From NCBI GenBank assembly GCA_037176885.1, contig JAWWNJ010000013.1, forward strand, positions 1,612,001 through 1,676,000: a DNA stretch of 64,000 bases. The letters are read 5' to 3'. The notes beneath the pieces are model-generated. The model was not told where the DNA came from and made no database searches. It worked only from the letters and a program-made list of their open reading frames with translations. Origin of the DNA: Favolaschia claudopus. Lineage: Eukaryota > Basidiomycota > Agaricomycetes > Agaricales > Mycenaceae. The position numbers and the translations under genes were made by a program. Below are positions 45,685 through 57,286 of the stretch, one piece after another; the stretch's first letter is position 1, and every line of letters begins with the position of its first letter.

Positions 45685-47615
45685 CTACACCTCCGCTGCC
45701 ACAGCCTTCTCCTGAGTTGTCGTCGCCGTCTGTTGGGGCGTCGTCTTCTCAATCTTGATATTCTTGATGAATATCGCTGACAGCAACGCCAACCCCGCCA
45801 CCGGCACGCCCAGAACAAACACAATCCTCAACGCCTCTGTGTAGCTCCTCACCACGCCCGGAATCATCTCCACAGGTAACGCAGTGTATATCGCCGTCGG
45901 ACTCTCCTTCACAATCTCCGCAGGCGCATCCGGAGCGTAACGCGCCAGGAACTCAGAGAGCTTGGACGCAAACACCGGCTCCGCTACACCCAGCCCGAGC
46001 GTCCCGCCGAGGAACTGTGCGAACGAGCCCATGGAGGTCGCCTGCCCCAGCAGCCTCGGCGCATCGCGGAACTCGACCTGGATAGCGAGGAGCGAGTTCT
46101 GCATGCCCATGCCTGTGCCGATGCCCGCGAGGATCTGGAAGCCGACGATCTTGGCGCTGGACGAGGAGGCGTTGAGGGTGTACAGCAGGCCAGAGCCGAT
46201 GGCGAGGAAGACGGGCGCGACGACGAGGAAGGGGTAGTAGCGTCCAAAGCGGCCGACGATTTGGCCGGAGGAGACGACGGTGACGACAACGCCGAGCATG
46301 AAGGGGAGGAGGTCGATGCCGGAGGAGGTGGCGGAGGCGTGGCGGACGGCTTGGTAGAAGATGGGGATGTAGTATGAGAAGAGGAGGAGGGAGAAGCGCG
46401 TGAGGAAGGCGTAGGCGAGGATGGCCCAGACCGAGCGGGATTTGAAGATCGTGGTGGGTGTCATGGCTTGTTCGCCCATGTAGATCTCCCAGCCGATGAA
46501 GACGCCCGTTAAGACACCGGCGACGACGAAGCAGATGATGACGTCCTTGTCGCCCCATGGCTTGGTGTTGCCGCCCCATTGCAGAGCAAGGACGAGGGAG
46601 GTGATGGCGCCAGCGACAAAGGTGGCGCCGATGTAGTCCATGCGAAGGACCTGGTGGAGAATATCGTGGGCGGACCGCTTGGTAGGGTCAGCACCGAGGG
46701 GCAGCGACGACTTCAGCAGGAATACGACGCCGAGGATGGAAACCCCGCCTAGGGGCAGGTTGATAAAGAAGCACCATCGCTGCAGATATATGAGCCGCAG
46801 AAAGGGAAAGAAAGAACAAACAACGTACCCATGTAACGTGGTCAGTGAAAGCGCCTCCGATGAGAGGCCCGATGACAGATGAAAGGCCGAAGACGGCGCC
46901 GAAGAGACCGAACAGGCGAGGGCGATCTTCCAAGCGCGTTGCCTGCGCAATCACTTGGAACATGGCTACAACTATCAAAGGGTAAGAACGGCATCAAAGA
47001 GCAATGGAAAAGAGCGTACAGATACCCGCTGCGCCAGCGCCCGAGACGGTGCGTCCGGCAATGAGCTGATCAACGTTCTGCGAAACACCGCAGAGGAGAC
47101 TGCCGGCTTCGAAGATGACGATGGAAGAGATGAGGACCCATTTCGCGGGGAATATCCTAAGAGCTTGGCCGTAGAAGAGGATGAAGACTGTTTGGGCGAG
47201 GGTGAACGATGATGCGACCCATCCTTGCAGCGAGAATGCGTTAAATTCCTAGAACCGAATGAGTATTGAGGTTCTATACATGCGTAGGCGAGACCTACCG
47301 AAGCTATTCTGGGTAAGGCTGTGGCTAAGATTGTTTGATCCAAGGCAATGAGGAGGAGTGACAGTAACCTGATAATGTCTAGGTTTAGCTAAGTTTTTCA
47401 CAACATCATGTTCAGACTTACATCGCAATAAAGACCACGGCGAGCTTTTTTCCTGTTAATATCGTGTCTGGATCCGAAGCTGGGGCAGTTCTTGTTTTTT
47501 CTTCATGAATGGTAGAAGGGGTAACAGAGACCGTCGCCGAGCGGATACTGGACGCTCCTAGCGTGAGCGAATCTTGGCTCCGAGTAGCTGGCGAGGCAAG
47601 GTGGGTGGAAGACAT
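45685..47615 (-). CDS. MFS transporter, DHA2-like (14-TM drug:H+ antiporter type)
   Basis: The ATG is at 47615 (MSSTHLASPATRS). After a Ser/Thr-rich cytoplasmic tail come TM1 with LDQTILATALPRIAS (the family's LDxTI..ALP motif), [70 protein letters not shown] (conserved WRW.F.IN.P), then FKSRSVWAILAYAFLTRFSL, IVGRFGRYYPFLVVAPVFLA and GIGTGMGMQNSLLAIQVEFR. The C-terminus is hydrophilic and ends EKAVAAEV. Four or five introns lie in the 5' half; the 3' 880 bases are one exon. DHA2 proteins export toxic small molecules or siderophores by proton antiport at the plasma membrane; the substrate is unknown. There is no biosynthetic cluster next to it. Confidence 0.88.
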
Positions 47616-49680
47616 TGTCGTTGAGGGGTGAACCTTTGACAAACCATAGCTGGTGTTCCGGCTGCTTTTATAGACTCGTAACGGCTGCCAGAGACATTAT
47701 GCGGCGCCGAGACGCGTACGTTCAGACAGCGGATGCTACCCGTCATGAATGTGGTGAGCAAGCAAAAAACAAGTCAGACTTTGGCTGACTTTGGTCAGTG
47801 CGTAAGACACGGAAAAACTGGTCAAATCTGCTTACACATTTGGACTGAACGAATTCAGATTATCTGACAGAAAGATCATGGAAAAAGAAACCATTCGGGA
47901 CAGAAAACATCTGTGCTCGCAAATGAAGAGACAGGATGCCCGGAAAAATGCAACACAAATCGAACCAAGTCGAGTTGAGAATTTTACGACGGTTTGAGAG
48001 GTAACTTATCACGTCAGCAAGATCGTGTAAACGGCCGTGTTGCCTAAACGGAGGTTACTTGAGCCTACTTGAGCCTTGTTCAATGTTGAAGTATATACTT
48101 CCCTCGGATGCATAACCGCCGCATTAGTGAGCGCTAGCTGACGCGCGCAGCGTTACCCTAGGTTACCCTCTGCCAGGCTCCGTCTTGAATAGAATACGAT
48201 GTGGATTGGATCCGAGTCATTTTTTGCGAATACCGATTGCGTTGAGACAGGCCAGCGCGCATATGGAGTCAGCAGGGTCAGTGCTAGTAAGAAACTGTAA
48301 CATGTGGGCATGGGTGGTGGGGAAAGGACCAAGAGTTGAGCCTAGACCAGTCGGCTTTGTGGTCCGACATACGGATCGGGCTTTCGGACCATTTTTTTCG
48401 ACGTGGCCTCTCCTCCCTCAAAGACTTCTTCTTGACTGGTTTCTTTTTTTCTTTTGGCTAAATGCCAGTGGATCGAAGGCACACAGGGCTAATCACCTAC
48501 CCGACTGCCTCGTAGGTCTTCAAGGCTTCTGCTTCGTCCTGTGTCCCTCAACGACGGTTTTCTCTGGACTGCTTGCGCCTCGCCGCCTCTGTGCTGGGAA
48601 TCAGCTTTGAATCGCCTTGTATTCGAGGAGATGGTGCACTCGTCTTATGTGTCTGTCAGGGCCTCCTCTTCTGGTCTGTAGGCTCTGCGTATATCCGGCG
48701 TCCTTCCTCAGATTTGGTCCCTATCATGCATTTTCGGCGGTGTACAAAATATTACAGTCCATGTAATCATTCCGGGGGATCGCTTCCAGGACCCAGCATG
48801 ACGAATTCCTATCTATGCGCTGGGCATACGAACCTTGTGGATCTCGGAAGCACGCATACGCAGCGGCAATTGTCTTGCCGGACATTTCGAAAGCGCTGAG
48901 GGCCATAATTTCGCTCTCGACGCTTCCGCCCCTCAGTCAGTGAAAACGCCCCGCATTTCTGGATCTCGAGAACTTTCGGCCGCAACACGGGGTCGAAGAT
49001 CAGGCTGAGGAGTGCGCGCTGCTGCCCGGCGCAGGAAGGGCTCCGCAGCAAAGCAAGCGTCTTTCTCGATCGCGTCCACCGCACGATTTCATCAGCCTTT
49101 CCCGCCTGGAATGCTCAAGGATGGACCCCTCGCAAGGACGACCTGGACACTGTTAACATTGCTTCCCTCTGGCGCCAACTTTCGCGGGTCATCTCTAGAG
49201 TACCCAATGCGTCCTCTAGAACATACCTTCCATTAGCCTGTGGAACCAGCCTCTCCCTCTCCTTCTCTCGCTCGGCAAGCTGCACTAGGCACTTGTCCAA
49301 TCACACGACAACAACAAAACCGAGGTTTTCCTTTTTCGGACAACGTCCTTTGTCTTCGTCGCCGTCGTGATGTGCCACTCGACGGTCGTCACACATGGAA
49401 CAACTACCCCGAACGGCAATCTTTCGTCACACCAATCGCGTCGAGTGGCTCAAAAACGCTTGGGCCCGCGGTTCCCAAACCACCGCAAACACTGGACTTG
49501 TATGGCAATTTTGCTCGTCTTAAGCGAACCAATCCATCAAAGTTTTCTCTCTGGAGGGGATATCCGAATCGTATAAAGCTGGGGGGAAGATGGCCTGGAG
49601 ACCCCACGCCCCAAAGCGCCCATCGCCTTCCCACTCGCAATCTTCCTGCCCTCCAATTTCCTCGTCTTTGAGACACGACG
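47616..49680. other. Divergent intergenic region
   Basis: About 2 kb between the MFS gene (minus) and the zinc-finger gene (plus). Frames such as 48185-48610 are rich in Trp/Arg/Leu with no conserved block and are not called. No TE or RNA gene was recognised. Confidence 0.45.
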
Positions 49681-50779
49681 ATGCCTCGCGTACCCTCCGC
49701 CTCCTCGTTCCCCGCTCGCGTCTCCAATTCTTCCGTCGTGAGTTCTCCTTTGAATGCCCTTTACCCTTCCTCTTTAACACGCTTTATTCAGAATGGCCGA
49801 ACTCCTCCTAACCCGCCACTCCAGTTCCGCTGCCCCCACGATGGCTGCCGATGGAGCTACAACAACAAGACCGATCTGACTCGGCACACCCCTCTCCATC
49901 TCTCCCTCGAAGAGCGCGAGAAACTGTGCGTCCTCTCCTGCGACGTGTCTTGCCGTCCGAACTAATAAAGATTTCTTCTTACGTAGCATGATCTTGTGCA
50001 CGTTCCCCGGCTGCACCCACAAGTGCCTCCAACGCTCTAACATGCGCACCCATTACACAACGAAACAGTGAGTCCCCTTCCTTCACCCTCGTCTCTGTTG
50101 TTTTGGATCTGATTGTTTTCGCAGTACAACGGACAAGCCGCACGCCTGCCCCAAGTGCCCGTATAGCACAGGCGATCCGGCGTGCTTGACCAGACACAAA
50201 CGTCGCTGCGCCGCTGGTGGCCGTGTCAAGAACGCGCCCCGCAAGAACAAGGCCGCCTCTGGCGAGCTTCAGGTCGTACTCGACTTCCATAGCCTCTTGA
50301 GCATGGACACCGAATCCCTTGCCAATGGCAGCGACAGTGGCTCGTCTTCAGCTTCTTCTTCCGCCTCCGCCTCCTCCTCTTTCCCGTATTCGCCTTCGCC
50401 CTCGACGCCTCCCGCATATGAGGCCTACTCCCCGGACTTTGTCCCTGCCCCACTCGGCCTCGGCCCGTCTCCCGATCTTGACTACTCCCTCCTCGCTCCA
50501 TCTACTGGCGCAGGCAACTGTCTATGGAACCCATGCGCATTTCCTATCCCCCCGGCCTCCACAGGCTTGACGCAGGGTCCCGCCATGGGCAACGACATCC
50601 TAGCAGGAGGGTCATCCCCTTCCCTCTACCTGGCTCCCTCCTGGTTTGACCCGGCATCTCAGTATGTGTCGCACCTGCCGCAGTACGAGCAGCACAATCT
50701 CGACCCATTCAACTCGTTCCCGTTGATGGATCCATTCTTGTTTTCGCTTTTCGAAAGCGAGTTTATCTACACTGCTTGA
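49681..50779 (+). CDS. C2H2 zinc-finger transcription factor
   Basis: Exons 49681-49737, 49792-49925, 49987-50067 and 50125-50779 join in frame to 308 residues. Three consecutive fingers are seen: CPHDGCRWSYNNKTDLTRHT followed by PLH; CTFPGCTHKCLQRSNMRTHY followed by TTKH; and CPKCPYSTGDPACLTRHKRR ending in Cys (C2HC form). A basic stretch (KNAPRKNK) follows, then a Ser-rich region and a Pro/Tyr/Phe-rich C-terminal half typical of an activation domain (DPFNSFPLMDPFLFSLFESE). The protein should bind DNA in the nucleus; the target is unknown. Each zinc finger lies in its own exon. The gene looks intact. Confidence 0.88.
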
Positions 50780-51207
50780 TGTTAACGTTGCTGCTATCGT
50801 CACCCGGTGTTATATCACTATTTTTATCTGTATATATTCTCTATACCTGTTCTTAGAGCGCATTTTACTATCTGTTTCCTCGATCTCATAGATGGACTCG
50901 CATTTGTGTGTGTATAGTATCAGTATACTGCTTGTTTGTACTGCTTTCGCAATGTAATTTGTCCGGGCTGTTTTGGTTACAAGCAATCTTCTGGAAGTCA
51001 ATCTGGGTGCAGAAAATTGCTGCCATCTTGCATACTCAGAAATTCTCTATCACTTAACCAGTGACCACAACAAAAGAACATTCTGCCTATGATATATGAC
51101 TACATAGTTAGAGCTCTGGAACAGAACCAAAACTTCCCTTGTCGCTTTCCAAACTCCGCCGTTCTCGAATCTTCTGTCCGACTTGTACACTGTGGCGAGA
51201 AATTCAT
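50780..51207. other. Short convergent intergenic region
   Basis: 3' flanks of the zinc-finger and F-box genes; AT-rich. No feature was recognised. Confidence 0.5.
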
Positions 51208-52689
51208 CTAACTTTGTGAGAGTCGCCATATATATGCAGAAACTATTGGGAAGCTACAAGCACACTTGTTCTTTTTCTGCATCAAGATGCGACTGAAGCC
51301 AGTCTCACTACATCCTCTCATTCGAAACTGTGACCAAGCCCATGGTCTGGGACTAAAGAAAGTGATGAGACAAGTAACTTGGAGGACGATAAGAGTACTT
51401 CGATGTTCCACGACGTGTAGAAGGTTGCGTTTCTGCAACGGGTGCAGCGCATCTCGGACCATCCTTGCCCATTCGAGGAATGGAATACTCGGGATTTCAG
51501 TCAACGACAGAGGACGCCTGACTTCGACAACTTTCAGCGACGGAAGGTGAGCTAGCGCTTGATCGATGATAGATTTTTTGGCTGGGGTCAACTTGGGTTT
51601 TGTTCGCGAATCGGAATACTCAAAAGTAATCCGCTCGAGCGCTGGATATTCCTGTGAAAGCGACTCGAAAACCGATGGCAGCGTTGTGAAAAACGGGGCA
51701 CTGAGGTCAAGGTAGCGTAGGTTCTGGTTGAGTATTGGATATTGAGATTCTGGCAGGTGTTACAAGTACTGGAGCAGCAAACGAAGGGGTCGACGGACCT
51801 ATAAATCGTCCAAAACGCACTCGCAAATGAGGCACGTTACATTTCAGCTGCTGCATAAATGCCTAACACCACCCAACTCCTGATGCTCCGCCACGATTGT
51901 AAGCGAGCTCACGCAGGACAAGTCGATTTGTGGATGCAACAGGGATGGCCAGAAGGCAGGCAAGGGTGCATAGGTATCGCCCAGTAGGAGAACACGAAGC
52001 TGTGGGCGCCACGGTCGAGTAGCCGGCCAGTCATGTGTCCCGGAGAACATCAAACGAGATAGTCTCAGTTCTTTGAGGGACGTTGCCTCGCTGAAGAGGG
52101 ACAACAGTTGATGAGGAGAGTCGAAGCACATCCCGCGAAGATGGACAGCCTCAAGTCGTGGAGAGGAAAGTATGCCCTCTAGCGCGGACCTGAGAGAGCG
52201 GCCCATATCATTCCATCTCAAACGGCGGGTTGCCATGTGAGCTCCGTAGATTGCCACATTTTCGACGAGACATATCCGCTTCAAGTCAAGTAGCGGAAGA
52301 ATCAAAGACAATGTTCTTGTGGCGTCCACGACCCAGTGAGATCCCTGAGCAGCGCCGCCAATACGAGGGTAACGACGGCGGTCAAAGTCGACGTCGCAGC
52401 TCTTTCCCGCTAAAACCAAGCACAGCTCTTTGATGAGAGAAGCGATATGAGGGCGAGTGGTGAGGAGTTTGAGAAGCTTCTGGCACTGTGTAGAGGAAGA
52501 TGATGGTCTGCCATCGAGCTTCGTCGTGGGCGGTGTCAGTTCGATTTTTCTGAATATGTGTATCCTGGCTGAGGCGACAAATGTGGGCGCGGTAAGCGCG
52601 CAAGCTTTGAGAGTGGGAATATCGTCGTGAAGTTCATCAACGATTATATCTACCAGCTCTTGAGGAAATTGGGGAGCGAATAGAGACAT
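51208..52689 (-). CDS. F-box-like protein with leucine-rich C-terminal part
   Basis: Exons 52689-51870 and 51749-51208, with one 120-nt intron, give 453 residues. The start at 52689 (MSLFAPQFPQELVDIIVDEL) places the F-box at the N-terminus as in other agaric F-box proteins: FPQELVDIIVDELHDDIPTL then KACALTAPTFVASARIHIFR. The remainder has irregular leucine-rich segments (SLKELRLSRLMFSG, LRYLDLSAPFFTTLPS, LPSLKVVEVRRPLSL). Such proteins act as substrate receptors of SCF ubiquitin ligases by binding Skp1, and agarics carry large families of them. Translating straight through the intron meets stop codons, so the splice is required. An in-frame codon at 52755 would add 22 residues. Confidence 0.75.
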
Positions 52690-52800
52690 ATGGCTCTTCA
52701 AACGAGAGAATCTGAGCTCTTGAACTGTACTTCCGATGATGAAAGGCAAGACCAAGCGACCGGCGTGGGAATCTGATCGGCAAACGCCCGCTGACTCTCA

Positions 52801-54161
52801 GGTTTCCGGGTAGGATGATTGGCAACCTACAGAAACAACCTACGCTAGATTGAATGTCAGCCTATGGTAGATTGATTGTCAACCTTGGGTAGGATGTATT
52901 CGCTGTAGCCAACACTAGGATGAAAACTTTAAAAATCATCCTACAGCTAGTTTGAGAACTTCAACCAGTGCGAGACTGTTTATCAACCTATAGCAGGATG
53001 TTTTGCTGTGGCTGAACTTCCAACCTATTATTTGCTGAATAGCAGGCTACAACTGGTTGAAATTCAACCTATATCTGACTGTTCATCGTTTCGGTACATG
53101 ATAGAAAATGTGCATTATATTGGACTACAGGAAAATACACATTGCAGCCACTAGTGACCCAGACCACATGCAGAAGGTATCCAGCATAATGATCACCGAC
53201 AGTCGCCGGCCCCATCATTACATATCCAGGCCGCATGAGCTACGACGTATATAAGCGAGCGCAACGACAGAATAAATGGGAAACGCACTGGGCATCGCAA
53301 GCAACTCCATTGAGACAGAAGTAAAGACGTCGAAAGAGTCATGGGTAGGTGCTCTGCAAAAGCCGAAGTGAGTAAGTAGACGCACTAAGAAGAATAACAC
53401 ACCAATTCGGCTCAGCCTCCACATCCACCTCACTACGGCTGAGTGCAGCCTCGGATCCGCACGAGTCTATGAGAGTTTGAAACGCGCCGAAAGAGAGTCA
53501 GAGCCCACAAGACAAGCCATAGAAGCCCATAGAAGTCGCCGAGGACAAGACGCGAGTCAAGACGAGCAATCTCTTGAAACTTGAAGCGCAGCAGGAACCA
53601 GTCATAAACTTGCAGGCTTGAGGGGTTTTGAGGCTAAGAGCTTGAGGAAAGAACTTTTGAGGGCTTGCAGCTTGAATGACAGAGCGGCAACACAGAGCAG
53701 AGCGGGGGAAGGTGGAGGAAGACGACAAAGAGAATTGATGGTTCGGTTTGATCACGTTGGCTCACGTCACATCCGCACACGTGTGTGTCGGAGTTTGAAT
53801 GACTTGTGCTTTTTCGAATTCTCGGAGCGAACAATTACAGGAACTCATCGCATACTGGAATGGAACTGCTCGGACCGACATCATACATTCAAATACAGTG
53901 CCTCTGTTTGTCTCCCCTTTTTTTCTCACAAAAAATGGCCAGAAGCATCGATTTTGAGAAAACAACCTATCGAAGGTTATATTTCAACCTAAAAAAATCA
54001 ACCAACCTCAGGTTGATTTCAGTCCAGCGACTGCTCTTAGGTTGAGCATTTGAATCAACCTAGAAGGATTGCCATCCTACGGCAGGATACCCAGAAGGCC
54101 ACCAACCTACTGAGGATAGCGTCAACCTACAGCAGATTGATCGGCAACCTATGCCGAATCC
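52801..54161. mobile_element. Candidate non-autonomous DNA transposon with CAACCTA subterminal motifs
   Basis: About 1.36 kb. Both ends are packed with CAACCTA and its variants (TAGGTTG, TAGGATG, CATCCTA): roughly ten within 52810-53080 and about a dozen within 53965-54150, in both orientations, while the centre has almost none. The outer ends look like an imperfect inverted repeat: GGTTTCCGGGTAGGATG at 52801 against GGATTCGGCATAGGTTG read from 54161 on the other strand (12 of 17 match). No transposase frame is seen inside. Subterminal arrays of a short motif are typical transposase-binding sites of hAT, CACTA or Mutator-like elements. Target-site duplication was not clear. Confidence 0.5.
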
Positions 54162-54701
54162 ACAGTGTGACTTGACCGTGCCGTTGTTCTTTGTAGCTCT
54201 TTTCAAGTCAAGTCCTTCCGCAACATGCAACCGCGATCCTGGCGTACCTGATTGGTTTCTCTATCAAAGTCCATCAGCACTGAGCAGCTCGATGTTCTCA
54301 CTATGCAGCACAATTTCGAGTTGCTAAAACTTGAAGCGACGTTCGCGTCCTAAGTTCTAACTTCTCAGGACTTTGAAGCTTCGCCCTTGACTTTTCCCCT
54401 TGGTGGCTTCCAATTAACGACTTGCAATACTGGCTCGTGTTTTTTGGGCGGAAGACTCAGGGGATCTCGGGCACTGCGAGTCTGGTGACTACACCTAAAG
54501 AGGCACAAGAACACGCAGTCCGGAACGGCTCAGACGTTCCCGAGGACGTTGAGCCTTGTTGGAAGAATTGTAATGGCTGAGAAGACATGGCAGGATCAGG
54601 AGGGGTGGGAAGCAAGTCCGATTGCGATCGGATGTAGTCTCCGGTACAGTATTTAACAAACTGCTTGGATGACGCGGCGAGCAGACGTTTCGGCTCCACC
54701 C
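54162..54701. other. Intergenic region, promoter of carboxylesterase gene
   Basis: 540 bases following the candidate element. A TATA-like GTATTTAACA is near 54649-54658, about 45 bases before the ATG. Nothing else was recognised. Confidence 0.5.
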
Positions 54702-57105
54702 ATGTCCCTCTTGATCACCTTTCTTTCTCTGGTCGCCCAGTTATCACCCGTCAATGCCATTCCCATAGTTCAACTCGGGAGAACATCCGTCGTGGGACGT
54801 AATATCTCAACTTTTGCGCAAGAGCTTTTCGCAGGTTTGTCTCGGATTTGTCATAACTGACACAGTTCATCCAAGTATGCGAGTCAGGCATACCATATGC
54901 TCAACCACCTTTGGGAAACCTGCGCCTGCGCCCTCCTGTACTCAAAGTTTCACTCGACTCCCCAAATTCCCGCGCCTTTGATGCTTCCAACTTTGGGCCC
55001 GCCTGTTTACAAACTGTTCGTGGTCTCAGCTCTCGTGTTCACCCTCGTTTTCCCAAGTAGCTCGTGTCTTAGGATCTTCCGCCGTCCGCAGTCTCAGAAG
55101 ATTGTCTCACAATAAACGTGCTTCGGCCCGCGGGAATCGCTGCCGATGCAAAACTGCCTGTGGTACGTGTTTCTGTGGACGTGCTATTTGACATGTCCCA
55201 AACTTGGCATGTTCGCAGATGTTCTGGACGTAGGTTTCCACATTTTTCTATACCTCGAAACCGGTTTCATGATTCCATTAGATATGGCGGTGGCTTCGAT
55301 CAAGGCTTGTCAATGATATATAATGGCAGCGGGATCGTCGCTCAGAGCGTTGTTCGGGTAGGTTTCTCGACTATTGGGTGCAATTATAACTCATAGTCAA
55401 ATTCAGGGAACGCCAATCGTTTATGTGAACTTCAACTACCGTCTAGGACCGTTAGGCTTCCCGCAAGGACAGGAAGCCGAGCAACAGGGCGCATTGAACT
55501 TGGGTATCAAAGACCAGATTGCTGCACTGGAATGGGTGCAGCTACACATTGATAGCTTTGGCGGGGACCGTACCAAGGTTGAATCTATTCCGCGAATTGA
55601 TCAGCCAATGAATACGAAATACAATCCACCAGGTCACCGTTTTCGGCGAAAGCGCAGGTTCCATAATGACCTCAATTCTGTTCTTGAACTCTCCGCTCCC
55701 GCTTTTAGCTCGAGCCGCCGTAAGCTCATGTTCTTTGCAAGCGTTTTTCACTTAGCCTATATTTTGCGTAGATATTTGAATCGGGATCACAAGCCACTTC
55801 CGCCTTGTTTACTGCTGACCGGGGCGAGGTAGATTGGCAGAACTTCGTCCGTGGGGTTCCGTCTTGCAGCTCAGCAGCTACATCGGGATCGACTTTCGAC
55901 TGTATACACGACGCAAGCGTCACAGAACTTCTATCCGGATTCGCAACGGCTCTCAACGCGAGCAGCAATGAATTCCCATGGGTCCCCGTCATCGATGGGC
56001 CAGGAGGGCTCATCCCTGACTTGCCTTCCGTTTTGTTCAAACGAGGGCAATTCGCGCGGTTGCCGTTTATTGCGGGTACTAATTTGGATGAAGGTAATTG
56101 TGGTCATATTTGTATATAGCCAGCTGTCTCAGCGCGGATATAGGAACACTTTTCACCCCACCGGCTGTCAATGCAACGCAACAAGTTCATGATTCCGCTG
56201 TGGCTTTGGTGTCTCCTTCCGTGTCCCCCACGAGGCTCGAGGCATCAGTACAGAGAATACTCCAACTATATCCCGATGATCCTTCTCTGGGTTGGTATTT
56301 TCTTCCTTCGAACAGCAGCTTGAATCTCAACCTGGCGACAGGCTCACCATTCAACACTGGTACAGAAACGTTCGGCCTCAGCAGCCAGTTCAAACGCGCA
56401 GCAGCGATAGGTGCGCCCCCCCACTCCCGATGTTTCAAACTCGTCACTCATCCCCGACCCAGATGGCGATATTTCCTTCCACTCACAACGACGCGTCTGG
56501 ATGGACACCGCCGCAACTGCCGGCGTCCCCACGTTTGGATATCTTTTCACTCAACCTCAGCCGTCCACCGCCGGACCTCCTTTCCTCGGCGGTCTGTAAC
56601 ACGCTCTCTGGTCCATCGTTATGGCTTAATGATCACTCCTAGTCTCTCATGGGTCCGAAATCGTATACGTCTACGGCGCCCCTGGCGATACCTCTGCATC
56701 CGCTATCTTCATTAGCAGGGTTATGACTGATTATTGGCTCTCATTTGCGACGAGTTTGACGCCGAATGACGGCAAAGGCGTGGTTCCTCGTTAGTATCTC
56801 TTCTACAACAATCTCGCGTCGGTGTTCAGTGACAAATTTTCTGCCATCAGGGCCCGAATGGACGCAATACACGCCTCAGAACAAGGTCAGTTTCACGATA
56901 TTAATGGTGCAATAACGATATTTTGTAACAACTTTTCTTTTTCAGGCGGTCATTCAACTGAACGGTGCAAACTTGACGATGATCCCCGACACATTCCGCG
57001 AAGGTATTCAATTGAATTGTTATCTCTGCTTTCTAAGGTCTTGAACGAATTTGCGCAGAACAAATGGCTTTCATAAACTCTGATCCTGTTATATGGCGTC
57101 ACTGA
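54702..57105 (+). CDS. Secreted type-B carboxylesterase/lipase
   Basis: ATG 54702 with signal peptide MSLLITFLSLVAQLSPVNAI. About twelve introns join blocks typical of the family: GIPYAQPPLGNLRLRPPVLK, SEDCLTINVLRPAGIAADAK, YGGGFDQG (oxyanion-hole region), TPIVYVNFNYRLGPLGFPQG, ALEWVQLHIDSFGGD, KVTVFGESAGSIMTSILFLN with the nucleophile in GESAG, LPFIAGTNLDEGTLFTPP with the acid residue, GSPFNTGTETFGLSSQFKRA, VSHGSEIVYVYGAP with the catalytic His, and the C-terminal MIPDTFREEQMAFINSDPVI, stop at 57103-57105. The whole triad and termini are present, so the gene looks functional. It hydrolyses carboxylic esters outside the cell; the substrate is unknown. It is convergent with the beta-lactamase-like gene. 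Confidence 0.85.
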
Positions 57106-57286
57106 GCTCGTGAGGCGGGGAGCTTGAATCGCATCTTCGAGTAAAATATGTGGATATCACTGGAATGTGCATGTATACTCACTGTACAGTAGCTGTACAA
57201 ACTGATTCAGAAACATACGAAGTGAGATGGAAGCAAGCCGAAAAGCATCAGGTCGTAATGTTGGTTTGTTCAGCGTTTTTAATCTA

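Noticed and set aside
45953..46579. 208-residue frame overlapping the DHA2 transporter
   Set aside because: A shifted-frame shadow of the high-GC transporter exon, rich in Arg/His/Leu.
48185..48610. 141-residue plus-strand frame
   Set aside because: Low-information sequence rich in Leu/Arg/Trp, no homologous blocks and no splice structure.
51750..51869. F-box gene looked like a pseudogene because of a stop after HLCSS and another at the end of QYL
   Set aside because: Both stops are removed by one 120-nt GT-AG intron that keeps the frame.
54702..57105. Carboxylesterase looked broken by several stop codons
   Set aside because: All apparent stops fall inside GT-AG introns; after joining, the full family sequence with triad and C-terminus is recovered.
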